DNA of 64,000 bases from Puccinia triticina (taxonomy: Eukaryota > Basidiomycota > Pucciniomycetes > Pucciniales > Pucciniaceae): NCBI RefSeq assembly GCF_026914185.1, contig NC_070570.1, positions 1,178,001 through 1,242,000 on the forward strand, written 5' to 3'. The notes beneath the pieces are model-generated. The model worked only from the letters and a program-made list of their open reading frames with translations, was not told the DNA's origin and made no database searches. Below, piece by piece: positions 1 to 11,475 of the stretch. The translations under genes and the position numbers were made by a program. Numbering within the stretch: position 1 is the first letter of the stretch; each line of letters opens with the position of its first letter.

Positions 1-280
1 CACTGCACATTGCAGAAATGGCATATTTGATTTGCCATCACCTGCTTGCAGGCTGTGGTGGGTATAAACAGCACTGGGTAATATGCCTCAGGAAAAAACT
101 TATTCTAAGGTTTTGGGCTCAAGTCTCAACTGGTACATCTTATTTTGATCCACTTTGAAGGTCATACATATAGAAAACTTCACCACAATTTAAGGGTTAA
201 CAGATCAATAGATAATACATTGTGGATGAATAATGAAGGATATCACATGGGTTCTGCAGCCACAAAACCAGATTTATAGG
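1..280. other. Non-coding sequence, nothing recognised
   Basis: No coding frame of convincing length or composition and no repeat structure is visible before the MITE at 281. Confidence 0.5.
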
Positions 281-392
281 CACCAGGAAAAAACAATGAT
301 CACTTGTCTGCAAGTGACATAAAAAAGTACAAAGGGGCCTTTGTACTTTGCTATGTCACTTGTTGACAAGTGATAATTGTTTTTTCCTGGTG
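281..392. repeat. CACTA-type hairpin MITE (112 bp)
   Basis: The two halves are inverted copies with only a few mismatches over about 54 bp each. The termini read CACCAGGAAAAAACAAT and its complement. The trinucleotide AGG flanks both ends (278-280 and 393-395), a 3-bp target duplication. The first seven bases, CACCAGG, equal the termini of the 21.8-kb Tnp2 element starting at 2483, so this MITE is probably moved by a transposase of that class. It has no coding capacity. Confidence 0.85.
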
Positions 393-953
393 AGGATACC
401 TGTAACCTTTCACCTCTGGGAAATCTAGGTTTACTAAAAAGAACTGGCTCTATAGTGGATGACTTCCTGTTGAGATATGTAGGCCTCCCAGAAGTGAGCT
501 AGAGCCCAAAAAGCTAGATTTCCCTGCAAGAGTCTAGAATTTTTGGGTCTCAATCAACATCTGTGGGGGTCCCAGATTGCACAGGAAGTCCTCCAGTCCC
601 TGGAATTTCTCTAATGCCAGAGATGTGCATATGATAAACCAATCAAATCCACAGTTAGATGATCTATTTTCTTTGCATGCCTGCAATATGTCAGTCTGTT
701 GAGCTTATGAGACAGTTCAGGAAAGCTTGAAATGCCACATCAGGCCAGGCAAAATGCTTCATGCTTCATCAGGTCAGCTAAAGTGCCTTACTCTTGTGGT
801 ACCTTGGAGCTAAAATCCCTCAATGCTTTGTATTTAATCAGGGCCCAAGCCTCCTCCAGGTCTCAGTCATTATCAGTCCAATACCATTTACTCACCACAA
901 ATCACAAAATCTATTGCACATTTCACATCAAACTTTACACACCATCACAACCA
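393..953. other. Non-coding sequence, nothing recognised
   Basis: Only short open frames with no protein-like composition. I see no gene. Confidence 0.4.
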
Positions 954-1874
954 TGTTGTGGTGATCAATTCTGGAACTCGTGTCAAATTGTCCACGGAGC
1001 AATCAGCGCGGCACACAGGCAGTGCGGAAACGGTGCGAAAACGGTGCGGAACAGAGCGCACAACTGAAGGCAGCGGCACGCGGAGCTCGACGGCGTAACT
1101 GGACTCAGACTAAGCAGGCCAGCGCGGACTGGATAGCAATGTTGGTGATTAGGGGAAGCTGTGGCAGCCAGAAGGTCGGCGTGTGGGATCCTGACATCAT
1201 AGGCTAGACAGGGGCGTGGAAGCTAGAGAGAGGAGTTTGACGGCGGTCAAAGGCAAGCGGCGGAGACGACAGGAGTTGGCGTGAGAGTGGAGCTTGGGGA
1301 ATGACGTGCGTGTGTATAGCGCTTGGTGGATGACAAGTGTGCGTGTGTGAGCAGAGTTAGCGGATGGCGTGCGGAGGATATCTTTTAGTTCTCTTCCTTT
1401 TCTCTATAAAACCACAGTGGTGGAGGGAGGATTCTGTATCATACTCCCACAGACTCTCTTTTACGGTTTTACTTTACTTTTTGGATTGTTGTGCTTCTTT
1501 TACTTTGGGTACGTTGTGGACTTGCTTTATGTGTTATGGTTGTGCTTTGTGGAGCTTTGTGTTTGCTTTACGGCTGTTTCTTGCGGTTTTTGTGGAGTTA
1601 TCTTCTTTATGCGGCGGAGCTTTATTTTACTATTTACTTTTGTGGAGCTAGATTATTTTACGTGCTTTACTTTAATTATCCCACTCAGAGCCCTACAACG
1701 CGGCGGAGCTTTGGAGAGGAGTTTCTCCAGATCACCCGACTTTACCTGGGAATCATCTTGGAGCGGCGGGGTCCTGAAATTTCTACGCAGTGACCAATTT
1801 TGTTCATCACAACGTACCAAAACACTCAACACACATCATAACAGGCATGGTACACAGTAAGGTGCACCACAACA
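954..1874. mobile_element. Probable solo LTR (921 bp)
   Basis: The segment begins TGTTGTGGTG and ends with its exact complement CACCACAACA, the TG...CA terminus expected of an LTR. It contains a TATA-like ctctataaaa near 1402 followed by a T-rich stretch. No primer-binding site, polypurine tract or coding frame adjoins it, so it would be a solo LTR left by recombination. No clean target duplication is visible (AACCA on the left, ACCTT on the right), which lowers confidence. The frames at 1364-1860 are products of the T-rich composition. Confidence 0.5.
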
Positions 1875-2482
1875 ACCTTTGAATATACTATAATAGCTAT
1901 TGCACAATATTTACAGGAACCATGACAATCTTTGCATGCATTGGGGGGTTTCAAAATAAGAATTCATGCTTCCCATAGCATAAGATCTGCTTACTTGCAG
2001 GTGAGCTACTTGCTTAAAATCTGGTGTGAAGTCCACCAAGAAATTACCCTGAGCAACCTCATAACAATACTTGCAAGCTCCCAAACTCTTTCCTGGGTTT
2101 CCTTATTGTGAAACCCCCTATTATATTTTTTATAGAAATCTCTGCACACATCACAATAGATCACACATACATCACAACAGGTCACACACACACATCACAA
2201 CATTTACTCCTCTGGCTCATTTTATCAAATCTGAAACCTATCACTGACCCTAGAATAAAGCTTTCTGAGCTTATCATGGTATGCTGTCCTGATCTATGAC
2301 TTCAAAGTCAGCAAAAGGATTTCACACCACCTGATTCTGTACAGAAAACCAGAATCTAGAAAGAATCAACTCAAAGAGAATCCTTCAATAAGATTTTTTT
2401 TCAGCCAACATCAGCAATATGATCACCAGCCCAGAGTTTCCTCAATACCATTTTGACAGAATTGAAGGCTTTGTCCAACTTT
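1875..2482. other. Non-coding flank of the large transposon
   Basis: AT-rich, with CACATCACAA-like simple repeats around 2140-2200. No gene seen. Confidence 0.4.
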
Positions 2483-2521
2483 CACCAGGGGGGAATTGGT
2501 GGCACTCTCTGGAGAGTGCCA
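2483..2521 (+). repeat. Left terminal inverted repeat of the large transposon
   Basis: Perfect 39-bp partner of 24258-24296. Its inner part (2500-2521) is itself a palindrome with arms TGGCACTCTC and GAGAGTGCCA. Beyond 2521 the similarity fades, leaving a shared TAATTT stretch. Confidence 0.95.
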
Positions 2522-3571
2522 GACCGTAATTTATGTGGGGAAGTGCTCCATAAGTAAGCCATGGCCTCATGTGTGACTATGTCATGAGTCAGCTGCATGT
2601 TGTGTTGATCTGATGCCTATCTTCATCTTATGTTCATGCATGAAATCTGGTAAGTGAAATTTACCGGATGACCATTGGTAAGTCATTTTTCAATCATTTC
2701 CACTTTGGCTTCCTTGAACCACCTGTGGGACCCATGTGCAGATTCTGTAGTAGCTTGTCAACACAGATCAACTTGCAAGAAGAAATCATGTCCACAGGTG
2801 GCAACATCTCACCGTTCTATGGGGTAAGTGGAGGTCATTTCTTCTTTCCAAGATAGATAGCCAAGCCAATTGAAAGATTGAGGATTGGTGATGTGCTAAA
2901 ATAAAACACATGACATGCATAGGGCCAGAGGAAAGGTGGAATCAATTGTGGAATTAGGTCATATTAGTAACATAAGTAAAAACTCATCAACCAGAAGATT
3001 ACAATCTCCAGCAGCATCATTGGTGATACACAATTCCTGTCTGAGAAGTTGAATTCACACAGTCCATTCCTGATGTAGAGGAATGGTATTTGTAGAATTC
3101 ATCCAGTTGATATGTGTTTCTCCTGCAAAAACTAAACTATGACAGCACAAAAAGCCCCCCTTGGCTCCCTTCATTCAGGACAAGGAAGGTGAAATCCACA
3201 CAGCACTGTGTCATCTGATACTAATTCCGCTGTATGTTCAGGTTTTATCCTCCAAGTAAAAATGGATCTTTGGCAGAATGCATCCAGGTTACTGCTTTCT
3301 GACATTAAGTGACCTCACTGTGAGACAAGCAACATGGTCCTGGATTGGATATATTGTCTTGAGTGCATTGTGGAGTGAATCCTGGATGGCCGACCACTTC
3401 ACTTCCACCCTCCTGCCTGCACAACCCAAATTTACCCCATTCTTGAATGTCTAAGCCCTCCTCCTCCTCCATGTGTCACATAAAAATTCTAAGTGAAAAA
3501 ACCGCAAGATCAAGGAAGATGATGCATATTGGGCTGTTTTCATACTTAAAATACTTAAATAGCTAGAGGGC
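2522..3571. other. Subterminal non-coding region of the large transposon
   Basis: No convincing coding sequence. Only short frames, and no 38-bp palindrome in this stretch. Confidence 0.4.
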
Positions 3572-4198
3572 ATGATTGCTAGCAATGAGCGAGGCAGTTT
3601 CATAATTTGGAGATGGGAAAAATGGGTTCATGCAGGTTATATAACAAGGGTAAGAAAAGCGGGAACCATACACCGGGTAACCATGTCACCGCCATCCATG
3701 GTCGGACCACAATCAATCTACCCCTGGCAAGTGCCCCCAGAATACCATGAAGCATTGCCAACTCAACAAGCTAGGTCAGATCAGACGCGTCATTATTGTG
3801 TGATTATAACACTGAAAAGAAGATGGGATAGGCAGTATCACAATAGAGCCCCAACTATGTTGCAGCCATGATCTCACCCTGTATAATCCCTGCTTGATCT
3901 GGGATTATATAGCCGGAAAGGGGAAGGATAACACGGTGAATTCCATTGAGCAGGCAAATTGTGTGAAGAAGCTGTGTTGCCATCTTGGGACCCTTCCATT
4001 GCCAATATTCAACAAGAACCATATCTACTTTCTTGTTCAGGTCACTACCACAGGACTTCTGGGAGCAAGGTGTACTATTTTGTGGACTTCACTCCTGCCA
4101 AATCAATCTCCTTCAAAACCACTGTGGAATTGTTGATCTCCTTACTGGGTAATCAGCAGATGTCTGAAAGTCAAGGAGAGGGTTTCCTATTGTTCTAG
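3572..4198 (+). CDS. Possible coding fragments of unknown function
   Basis: Two frames, 3572-3871 (99 codons) and 3959-4198 (79 codons), have partly protein-like composition. The second contains KVYYFVDFTPAKSISF, preceded by a good acceptor (cttgttcag, ending at 4039). I could not build one spliced gene from them, and neither part resembles a family I know. They may be exons of a passenger gene that continues toward 5722, or decayed remains. Low certainty. Confidence 0.25.
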
Positions 4199-5231
4199 AT
4201 CTTTGGTGGCTTTTAATTGAGCCTGAATGAATGAGTGTATAGCCTCCAAGTAATAAATTTCATGGAGAGATGCTACTATTGCTTATATCCAAGCTACTTA
4301 TGGGTGAAAGATCATCGAAGTGGCAGCTTGAGCAAGTTGTTGGCACGAGATAGAAATCAAATCCACTCCCTCCCTCCCCTTGTACTTCAAATTACACACA
4401 GGGAAAAACAACATCTGTAAGACGCATCTGCCAGGCATTACTCCAAAACCTTCAAGCACCACGGCGAAAGTGATGTCGAGATGGGTTGATTTGGACAGGC
4501 AGCACAACATCTAGCCCTTTCTAAGCTTTGCTTATGCCTCAATCCGTCAGCATGGAAAGTTGATCAGCTGCTGCAAATTGGGGAAGTGCGGATTTCCTGG
4601 TGTATCTATTCTGTGGGGCCCATTGAGCCCTTGACGATGTGCTTGAGCAAGTGCCGGATGGGAATATAAACCTGTTGCTGCCTGCCCCTGTACAACCTCT
4701 TCACTTTGACCTGGGATGGCTGGCTCCGACAGAGGTGAATTGCAGGGCTCCTCTTGGACCTCTCTGGAAATCTCGGGCAAGGATCAACGATCAATCCCCC
4801 CAAATGTTGGCAACCTTCCCTCCTGACCCAGTTAGAGGATCTGTAGAAGGTGGATAGATGTCTATGGCTGAACGGAGATGTGAGTTCTGTTCAGACTGTA
4901 TGATTTCTAGTTGTGCCTTGGCTGGAAGTGCCACCGGAGACTCAGGTCCGGGTGGTGGACTTAGGATGGCGGCTGAGGTGGAAGTCATGCCATAGCGGGT
5001 GTGCAGTTTTTGTGAATTAGTGACTTAGCAAGTTCTGCTGTTGGCTCCCAGGCCCACTTCAGACAAGCTGTATCTGATCATAACCATTCAGGGTGTCTCA
5101 GGAATTGGGTTGAGGGCAGAGGGTGGAGCAGCCGTGGATCGCTAGTAGCTTGACTATGATTCACAACGGCGGGGCCAAAATTCTGACCTTGTCAGCAACG
5201 GAACAGTCCCACAGCAACCACCTGTCACAGA
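4199..5231. other. Unresolved region with short frames
   Basis: Short open frames lie on both strands (for example 4639-4857 + and 4547-4780 -). A weak inverted repeat surrounds 4928-4961. No supported gene. A run of 14 C bases lies at about 5281-5294, just after this region. Confidence 0.3.
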
Positions 5232-5269
5232 AGTCTACCATAATGAACGGCCGGACATTACGGTGGACA
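5232..5269. repeat. 38-bp palindrome, copy 1
   Basis: Inverted arms meet at a central CGGCCG-like core and the right end is GTGGACA. It has the same length and symmetry as the copies at 10483, 11144, 11227, 19087 and 19224, with several mismatches between arms. Confidence 0.75.
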
Positions 5270-5721
5270 TAGACGAGGTTTCCCCCCCCCCCCCCTGGCC
5301 TGCGTTTGTAGGGATCAGGTGAATATGAAGGACCTGCAGAAGTTGGCCTATGAAAGGATTGCGGGGCCAACAGGCAATCAGGGCAGTTCAACCCTTCCCC
5401 AAATACGGACATACATCAGACCATGACACCATTCTTCTTTCGCGCTTGGCAGGATGTGTTTGGGTGAGTCAAAGGGTGGTGGGGACGTATCCTCACTGTT
5501 TGAATGCAAGAAAGGGGAAACATCTCCCAGATGACGTACATGGGTAAACAGCAAGCACAAGATGCTTTCCCTTTGTTTCAGTTCCAAGGGCATGATTGGC
5601 CAACACCGGTCATATGACTCATTCTGGGCTGATGAATCTGCGACAGTGGTCCTCTCTGTTGTCTCCCTGATCTGCCTCACTGGTTTGGTTCCTCTCACCC
5701 TGCGACATCAATATCCTCAGC

Positions 5722-6600
5722 ATGATCGAGCTTGCCGGCAATATCCATATGTCAAACACAAATCAGGATGATATACGTGGTGTAGACAATGAGATCCATA
5801 TCAAGACTTGCATCGTGTCTTATCAGCTCCCCTCCGATGTCGTCAGGTCGGCGCACCAACAGTACAACGTTGTGCTTAAGTCAATTTCAGCCGACGTGCC
5901 AGCCATTCTATACGACTTCTGCACTCAAGTTTTCTTCAGCGGCCAACTCATTGTTCATCCCGATTCGAGGCCCCCCACGATTCTAGTCAAACATTTCAGA
6001 TGGCAGGTCCACCGGGGACACTTTCCACTCGCCCATGAATTTGAGGATACCCACGCCTCTGGTACAGCTTATGTAGTTAAAGTCCATATGAATCCAATCG
6101 TTGGTTGTGTGCGGTTCGTTGAAGTTGTTAATCCAGAAATGAAGGTGGTAAGTGTGCTTCTCTTGTTTAGTCAAAACCCTCTGCATTTCTTTTGCTCTTG
6201 TTGGCTAGTTTTGATTGCAAGTCGCGGGCACTGACTTGGAACTATAGGGCAAGTGTGGTCACATGAAGCTGTCGGCTACAAATGCCCTGGTACACGAGCG
6301 CTTTCAAACTCTTCGCCGGGGGGATACTATAAGGTTCGGTGGGATCACAGCAAATGAATCAAGTAACGGAAGCAGATTACTGGCCATAAGGGTACGCTGT
6401 ATACACCCGCGGTTTCAGTGCCTTGGAAGGAGGACTGACATATTCTACAGGTCGAGTGTGCCTCCAAGCTTGAAAGAGTTGATAAGACCACCTACCAATT
6501 AAGAGCCAACCCGAAGAGACGTTTCAACCTCCGAGTAAGCGATTGGAACAGACCTGCAAGGACGAGACGAGTCCAGCGGAAGAAAATCCATTGTCCTTGA
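5722..6600 (+). CDS. Three-exon gene of unknown family (passenger gene)
   Basis: Exons 5722-6147, 6248-6391 and 6451-6600 join in phase across introns of 100 and 59 bp with GTAAGT/TATAG and GTACGC/ACAG borders, ending at TGA 6598-6600. The product is about 239 residues from the chosen ATG. The middle exon has alternating basic and hydrophobic residues (TLRRGDTIRFGGI, RLLAIRVE) that could be a small beta-barrel, and the C terminus is very basic (RRVQRKK). I recognise no family. Coding-like sequence at about 5330-5470 and 5560-5720 suggests further 5' exons whose splicing I could not settle, so the true start may lie upstream. A 38-bp palindrome lies about 450 bp before the start. Confidence 0.6.
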
Positions 6601-7116
6601 TTCCAGGCTCTGGATCCGATAGGCCACAGTAGATCATATCCTGAGTTGCACACATATGCCCGAATACTCCCTTCACACCCTTGGAATTTGTTCCTGCTCG
6701 TCCCGACCCTTGAGATCCATCTTTGTTTGTTCTCTAATTGATGGCATGTGTCGGCAGCAACAATCACACTGCTGGCTGTTTGAAATTAAGCTTGTGTTGT
6801 TGGGCAGCTGCATCTATGTTCTGCTCAATTGTATGATTGAGATCAAGCTTTGATCCTCTGGAGCAGTGCAGTGTCAACTTATGTGAAATAGTATTCGAGC
6901 AAACCTCCGCAGGGCAACACCAAAATCATTGGCACAGTGGGTTTAAATCTCTTCTGTGTATTTTTCATATCTCACAGAGAATGGGTGGGTAAAGACAGCA
7001 TCAAAAGAAGAAATTGTCGCCTTATTTACAATTCAGCGATGTGCTCCTTCAGTAAGAATTGGGACAAAGATACATGCGCTCAGGTGCACTCGCAAGTTCT
7101 AGTTAACAACATAGGT

Positions 7117-9644
7117 TTATTTACGTGTAATTTGATGGGGGGTGTGTGGCATAAGAAAGGGAGAAGTAGGTTTCAACGTATTCCAATGATTGAGGAAGTC
7201 GGTAGTTATTGCCTGGGCAAGCTGGTATCGGGTGGGGACTTGGACCGAGGCAAGAGAGCAAAGCTTGTCCGGAGACTGGAAGACAGGAGCGAGCATCTTG
7301 ACCAGAAGTGCGGAAAGGCTACGCCAAATGGTTTCTTTGCAGGTGTGTGACGTTGAAGAGTGCTGCTTGATGATAGAGATTGCCTGAATGAATGACATGC
7401 ACGTCAACACTCCAGCTATGCGATGATCCCGTGATGTAATGAAGAGTCCGCGAACTCCAGCAAGGATGAAGTAAACAAGGGGCTGGAAGTTCTGCTTCTT
7501 CTGATACTTTTGGAGCTTTCGGACTGCTGCTTCGGGGAACTGAGTCAGAGCCGATGGATCCGGCTCGGTAGGAGAGAGTTGTTTGTCTGAGTTGTTGGTG
7601 GAAGCTTGATTGGCACGGGTGTTTGCCTTCTTTTGCGCTGCCGTCAAGGGAGCCTCACTCAGGGAGTGCGTTTGCATTATGATATAGGCCATCAGAACAT
7701 CTATGATAACGTTGCGGAAGTCATGAAGGAGATCGACGGAGTGCATGCGCTGGTTGGGCTGAAGAGAACGGTCGCTCTGATCTGAGGGCGGGTCGAAGGT
7801 GGATGATGAGTTTTTCAAAGTGCTTCGACGCCCCTTGTGACGTGATTGTCCGTTGGTTGGGAGTTGATTGGTGGCGGGATGAAAAAACTATCAGCCATCA
7901 GTTCAACGGAGGCGGCGACAACCTTGGCCCATTCGGCGGTGACGTATTGGGGGGGGTAGTGCAATCGGTACAAGCAACGGACAAGAGTGGACTCCGGGTG
8001 TTGAGTTCTTTTGAAAGGGGGAATGAAGGAGCCAGGCGCGAGGTCATTGTTCTTATTGCCAAACTCAGTTAGCAGTGGGAAGTCGAGCAAATCCGGGCAA
8101 TACCACTGCTCCTGATGAGAGGGGCTGAGGAATTCATTGGCTGAGGTAGAAGGAGACTGTCAGCTGTTGTAAATCAAGTCGCACCATCGACCAGCAGTCA
8201 AACTCACCCAGAGATGTTATTGTCTGGATCCAAGAGGAATAGGAGCAGGAGATGCGTCCCAATTGGAAGGAGGGAGCGGCCAGAGGTGGATTGTGCAGAC
8301 CCTGGGCGCAGTTTTCGAGCAAATGGGAGAGAGAATTCCAAGTGGCCACATACTTGGACCAGGACGGTTTCGATCCAGCCCACTCCAGAGTGATAGAAAC
8401 CACTTGTGCTCGGATCTGGTCAGACTTAATGATCGTGAGGTGAGGAAGTGGAGAGGTGGTGGTCTGTTCGGATGATTCAGTTGGACGCTGATCAGTATGA
8501 GTTGTGGTCGAATTCGAGGGACCACTAGCAGCAGGAGTGGGGCCATGCTCAGCCGTAGGAAGCGGGAGGGATTGAGGCTCCCCAGATGTCTGATTCGCTG
8601 TAGCGTCTTTGTGAGGCGCGGGGGATAGGGATTGCTGGGGGGCCAAACCGTGTTCGGAAGTAGTTGATCCCTCGGCGGTGGGATCGCTCAATTGAGGGTG
8701 TGTGGAAGCGTCTGGTTGCGCACCACCGGGCAGTGTGACTTGAGATGGGTCGTCGTCAGGTCTGGCAAGACGTAGATTTTGGCTAGTTTTGTCGGCAACG
8801 GCGTTGGGCTGCTGGTTGCCAAGGGCTGCCCAAAAGGATGGCTCAGCGCCGGCGGGGACCACGTCTTCCCAGGAGAATTGGTCCTTGTCCAGCGAGTCGG
8901 TAGGTGGGAGGCCGGCTAGGGTTGTCTGAGGAGTCATGATTGGCGCTAGGGAAGTGCTGGCCGATGCTGGAGTCTTGTCAAGGAGATTGACCACCTTAAC
9001 CAATTTCTCCTTTGGTCCTCGTTTGATGGGTGGCCGCTTGTGGAATGGCTTCCCCATTGAAACCGCTGTGGTTGAGGGGCTGGTGGGTTGGGCAATTCTG
9101 ATATCCTCGTCATCGGGGACAATGCCGGTTTGTTCCCATTCTGTAGGGAGAAGGTGGGTGGTGAGTTGCAAGGCATTGAATTGGTGGATCATGAGGATAC
9201 AGGACGACCCACTTTGTCTGCTCCGTCTGATGGAAAATGCTAGATCTTGAGCTTTGCGTTTGCAGCTACGGGGTAACTTGAGGGCAAGGATTGCTAGAGT
9301 TTGTTGCTCGGCAGCTCCAATGCTGCGATCAAACTCATCCGCGGTAATCTCCTGGATCTCGGTTGACAGAATGGATTCTTGAGGTTCAAGGGAGGCGGAG
9401 GATACCAACGGGAGGTTCTGAAGGGCAAACTGGGAGAATGAAGGTGGGGCGGTCAGAAGCCCCGGATAGTTCTGACGGAGGTCCTGTTCAGCTGATGCAA
9501 CGCCAAATCAGCTTTGGCACGGCAGGACAAGCAGGAATGGCTGAGATTTGACTTACTGGGAGGTGGAGTGGCAGACAGCCGATCACTGGTAGGAGGGGTG
9601 GGTGTAGACTGGTCGGACGGGTTTGATGGAGGGCGATCACTCAT
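7117..9644 (-). CDS. Large multi-exon gene of unknown family (passenger gene)
   Basis: Exon 1 is 9644-9557 (ATG at 9644), exon 2 is 9491-8208 and exon 3 starts at 8140. Introns 9492-9556 (65 bp) and 8141-8207 (67 bp) have clean GTAAGT/CATCAG and GTGAGT/CCTCAG borders and keep phase. Exon 3 reads open to 7815. A further frame, 7818-7117, almost certainly belongs to the same gene, but the join is not settled. The N-terminal half is Pro/Ser/Thr-rich and looks disordered, with a basic KRGPKEK patch. The part from exon 3 on looks globular (WYCPDLLDFPLL, VRCLYRLHYPPQYVTAEW). Residues near 7480-7360 include a hydrophobic stretch (LVYFILAGVRGLFI). No known domain recognised. The region upstream of the start holds the palindromes at 9957 and 10140. 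Confidence 0.65.
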
Positions 9645-9956
9645 GTTGGTGGGTGTGGATTAAATCTGAAGAGGAAGAATGGGTTTGAGAGTGGCGGAAT
9701 GTGAGGAAAGCGGAGGACGATGAGTGGGCAAAAGAGCGAGGGCAGGGTCAGGAGAACCCGGTATTTATGGGCGACAGAAGAAGGGGGCACTTGTCCTTTG
9801 TGGGGCCCCAATTGTATGGGAGCTGTGTGGGGTCACTTTCAACTTCTCCCTTTGAGAAGATCTACAAGAATGTTGGCTTTGGGTGACCGAATACCCCGCT
9901 GCTGATGATGGCTTCCCTTATTTGCACATGATGATATGTAATTGGGCAAGCGTGAC

Positions 9957-10003
9957 GCACGCTGAGCATGGGAGATCCGTTCCCACCCCCATGCTCAGCG
10001 TGC
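9957..10003. repeat. 47-bp inverted repeat (GCACGCTGAGCATGGGA arms)
   Basis: Arms gcacgctgagcatggga and the near-complement ending cagcgtgc flank a short spacer. It lies about 310 bp upstream of the gene starting at 9644 and shares the CTGAGCATG core with the palindrome at 10140. Confidence 0.7.
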
Positions 10004-10139
10004 ACAATGTGGCTCCTCCCGGTGATAGGCCAGGGAGAGATCCTTGATCAGGGCAATGATATTGCGGGGTGAGGACGTGACTTGGTTCAAGGGCAGCGCG
10101 GCCGGATCTGTGCTGTGGCAGGGTAAATGTAGGGGGAGG

Positions 10140-10178
10140 ACTGAGCATGTATGTAGCACTCGGTGCTGCATGCTCAGT
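10140..10178. repeat. 39-bp palindrome with ACTGAGCATG arms
   Basis: Arms actgagcatg and catgctcagt surround a second inner inverted repeat (agcac/gtgct). It shares the CTGAGCATG core with the repeat at 9957. Both lie in the intergenic stretch that also holds three 38-bp palindromes. Confidence 0.7.
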
Positions 10179-10482
10179 CTTCCAGATGTTCTACCAAACG
10201 TCACAGTGGACAACATAGTTGCCTAGATTATCCGTAGTGTGACACTTTGGCAGCGTGGCGACGGCTTGGGTCAGCAGGTGGATAGATCTTGAAGTGGTGA
10301 ATGAGCTCCCTGGGCAGGCGTTGACAGTGGGTCCTGCAGTTGGATCCTTCGGTACGCGGAGAATAGCACAACTTGGGTGTCGAGATGATTCAGGCACGCC
10401 TGAAAGCTCATTGGGGTGGGGCCTTGGTAGGCTTGATCTGCCACATGGTTGAGACATCAGGCCCGGCTGATCATTTGGCATT

Positions 10483-10520
10483 TGTCCACCCTGACGTTCG
10501 GCCGAGCGTCATGGTGTGCA
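10483..10520. repeat. 38-bp palindrome, copy 2
   Basis: Starts TGTCCACCCTGACGTTCGGC and ends GTGTGCA, with inverted arms about a central GGCC. Same length as the other five copies. Confidence 0.85.
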
Positions 10521-11143
10521 TCAGATGCCGGCCGGCGTGGACAAGTCACAAGCACATATCACAACCCCGCCACCGATTGTTGGTGCTTCAGCCGATCTCT
10601 GTATAACTCTGACGGCCCCACATGACCCTATCAATGCGCACCCACAGCATTATTGGCAGAGGTGCTTGGGTTTGGGAGACACGTGAAGCCGACCCAACTG
10701 CATTGCGGAAGGAGCGATGATTGAGCGCAGTGCCTCTGGTGGTGCTTATCAATCATTACTGACACCGATGCGAGACAACCAATGAAACCAGAGGGTTGTG
10801 CACCGCACACATTGTGGGCTCCCCACCCTCTTCAGCCATAACATGACCCACCAGCTAGCCAGGAGGTCCCATCTTGAGCGTGTTTGGGTAGAATAGGAAG
10901 GGCAGATGAAGACTGGGAATGTGGCCCCGTGTCGGGGACCAATGATTGCTTGTGCAAGCAACCTCACTCCGGTGGTGAAGGGCTGCCCCGGCCAACACCC
11001 CAAATTCATGAACCCACACCTCTCGCGTGGCCTGTAAGCGCGTGCGCAAAGGAGCAACTCCATCGGCTCTTGGGTGATGAGATGTCATTGCTGTAGGCAG
11101 CAAGGGTGATAGGTGCGCCGCAGGAGGGGTGACATCCTGTGCT
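10521..11143. other. Intergenic sequence of the large transposon
   Basis: No coding sequence supported on either strand. Open frames here are short and of mixed composition. Confidence 0.4.
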
Positions 11144-11181
11144 TGTCCACCCCGACCTTTGGCCGATGGTTGTGGTGGACA
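11144..11181. repeat. 38-bp palindrome, copy 3
   Basis: Starts TGTCCACC and ends GGTGGACA around TTTGGCCGAT. Inverted arms. Confidence 0.85.
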
Positions 11182-11226
11182 GCGTATAGGGCAAGAACCC
11201 GGTCATGCCCACAGTGCCCACATGGT

Positions 11227-11264
11227 TGTCTCCCCCAACGTTCGGCCGGACGTGAGGGTGGACA
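11227..11264. repeat. 38-bp palindrome, copy 4
   Basis: Centre ACGTTCGGCCGGACGT, right end GGTGGACA. It lies only 45 bp from copy 3 and about 210 bp past the 3' end of the gene at 11476. Confidence 0.85.
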
Positions 11265-11475
11265 CGAGCAGGGTGGCCTCGGAGTCCTGCCTCTGCCCGA
11301 GGGCCATGTAGCAAGGATGGGTGGAAAGTCAGCCTGAGCCTCACTCAGGGGTGACGCGTGTATTGTCATCGTCTCTGAGGGCACTCATAAAGAGGTTACA
11401 ACTACAAGATTTATATAAAGGGAATTATGAATTATACCGCTTCGTGGAGGCTCCATCCCTGCATGGGACAGCCCT

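Noticed and set aside
1364..1860. Overlapping hydrophobic frames resembling a membrane protein
   Set aside because: T-rich LTR composition gives Phe/Leu/Cys-rich frames in more than one phase, with no conserved motif.
2500..2521. Hairpin that looks like a bacterial terminator
   Set aside because: It is part of the terminal inverted repeat of a eukaryotic transposon.
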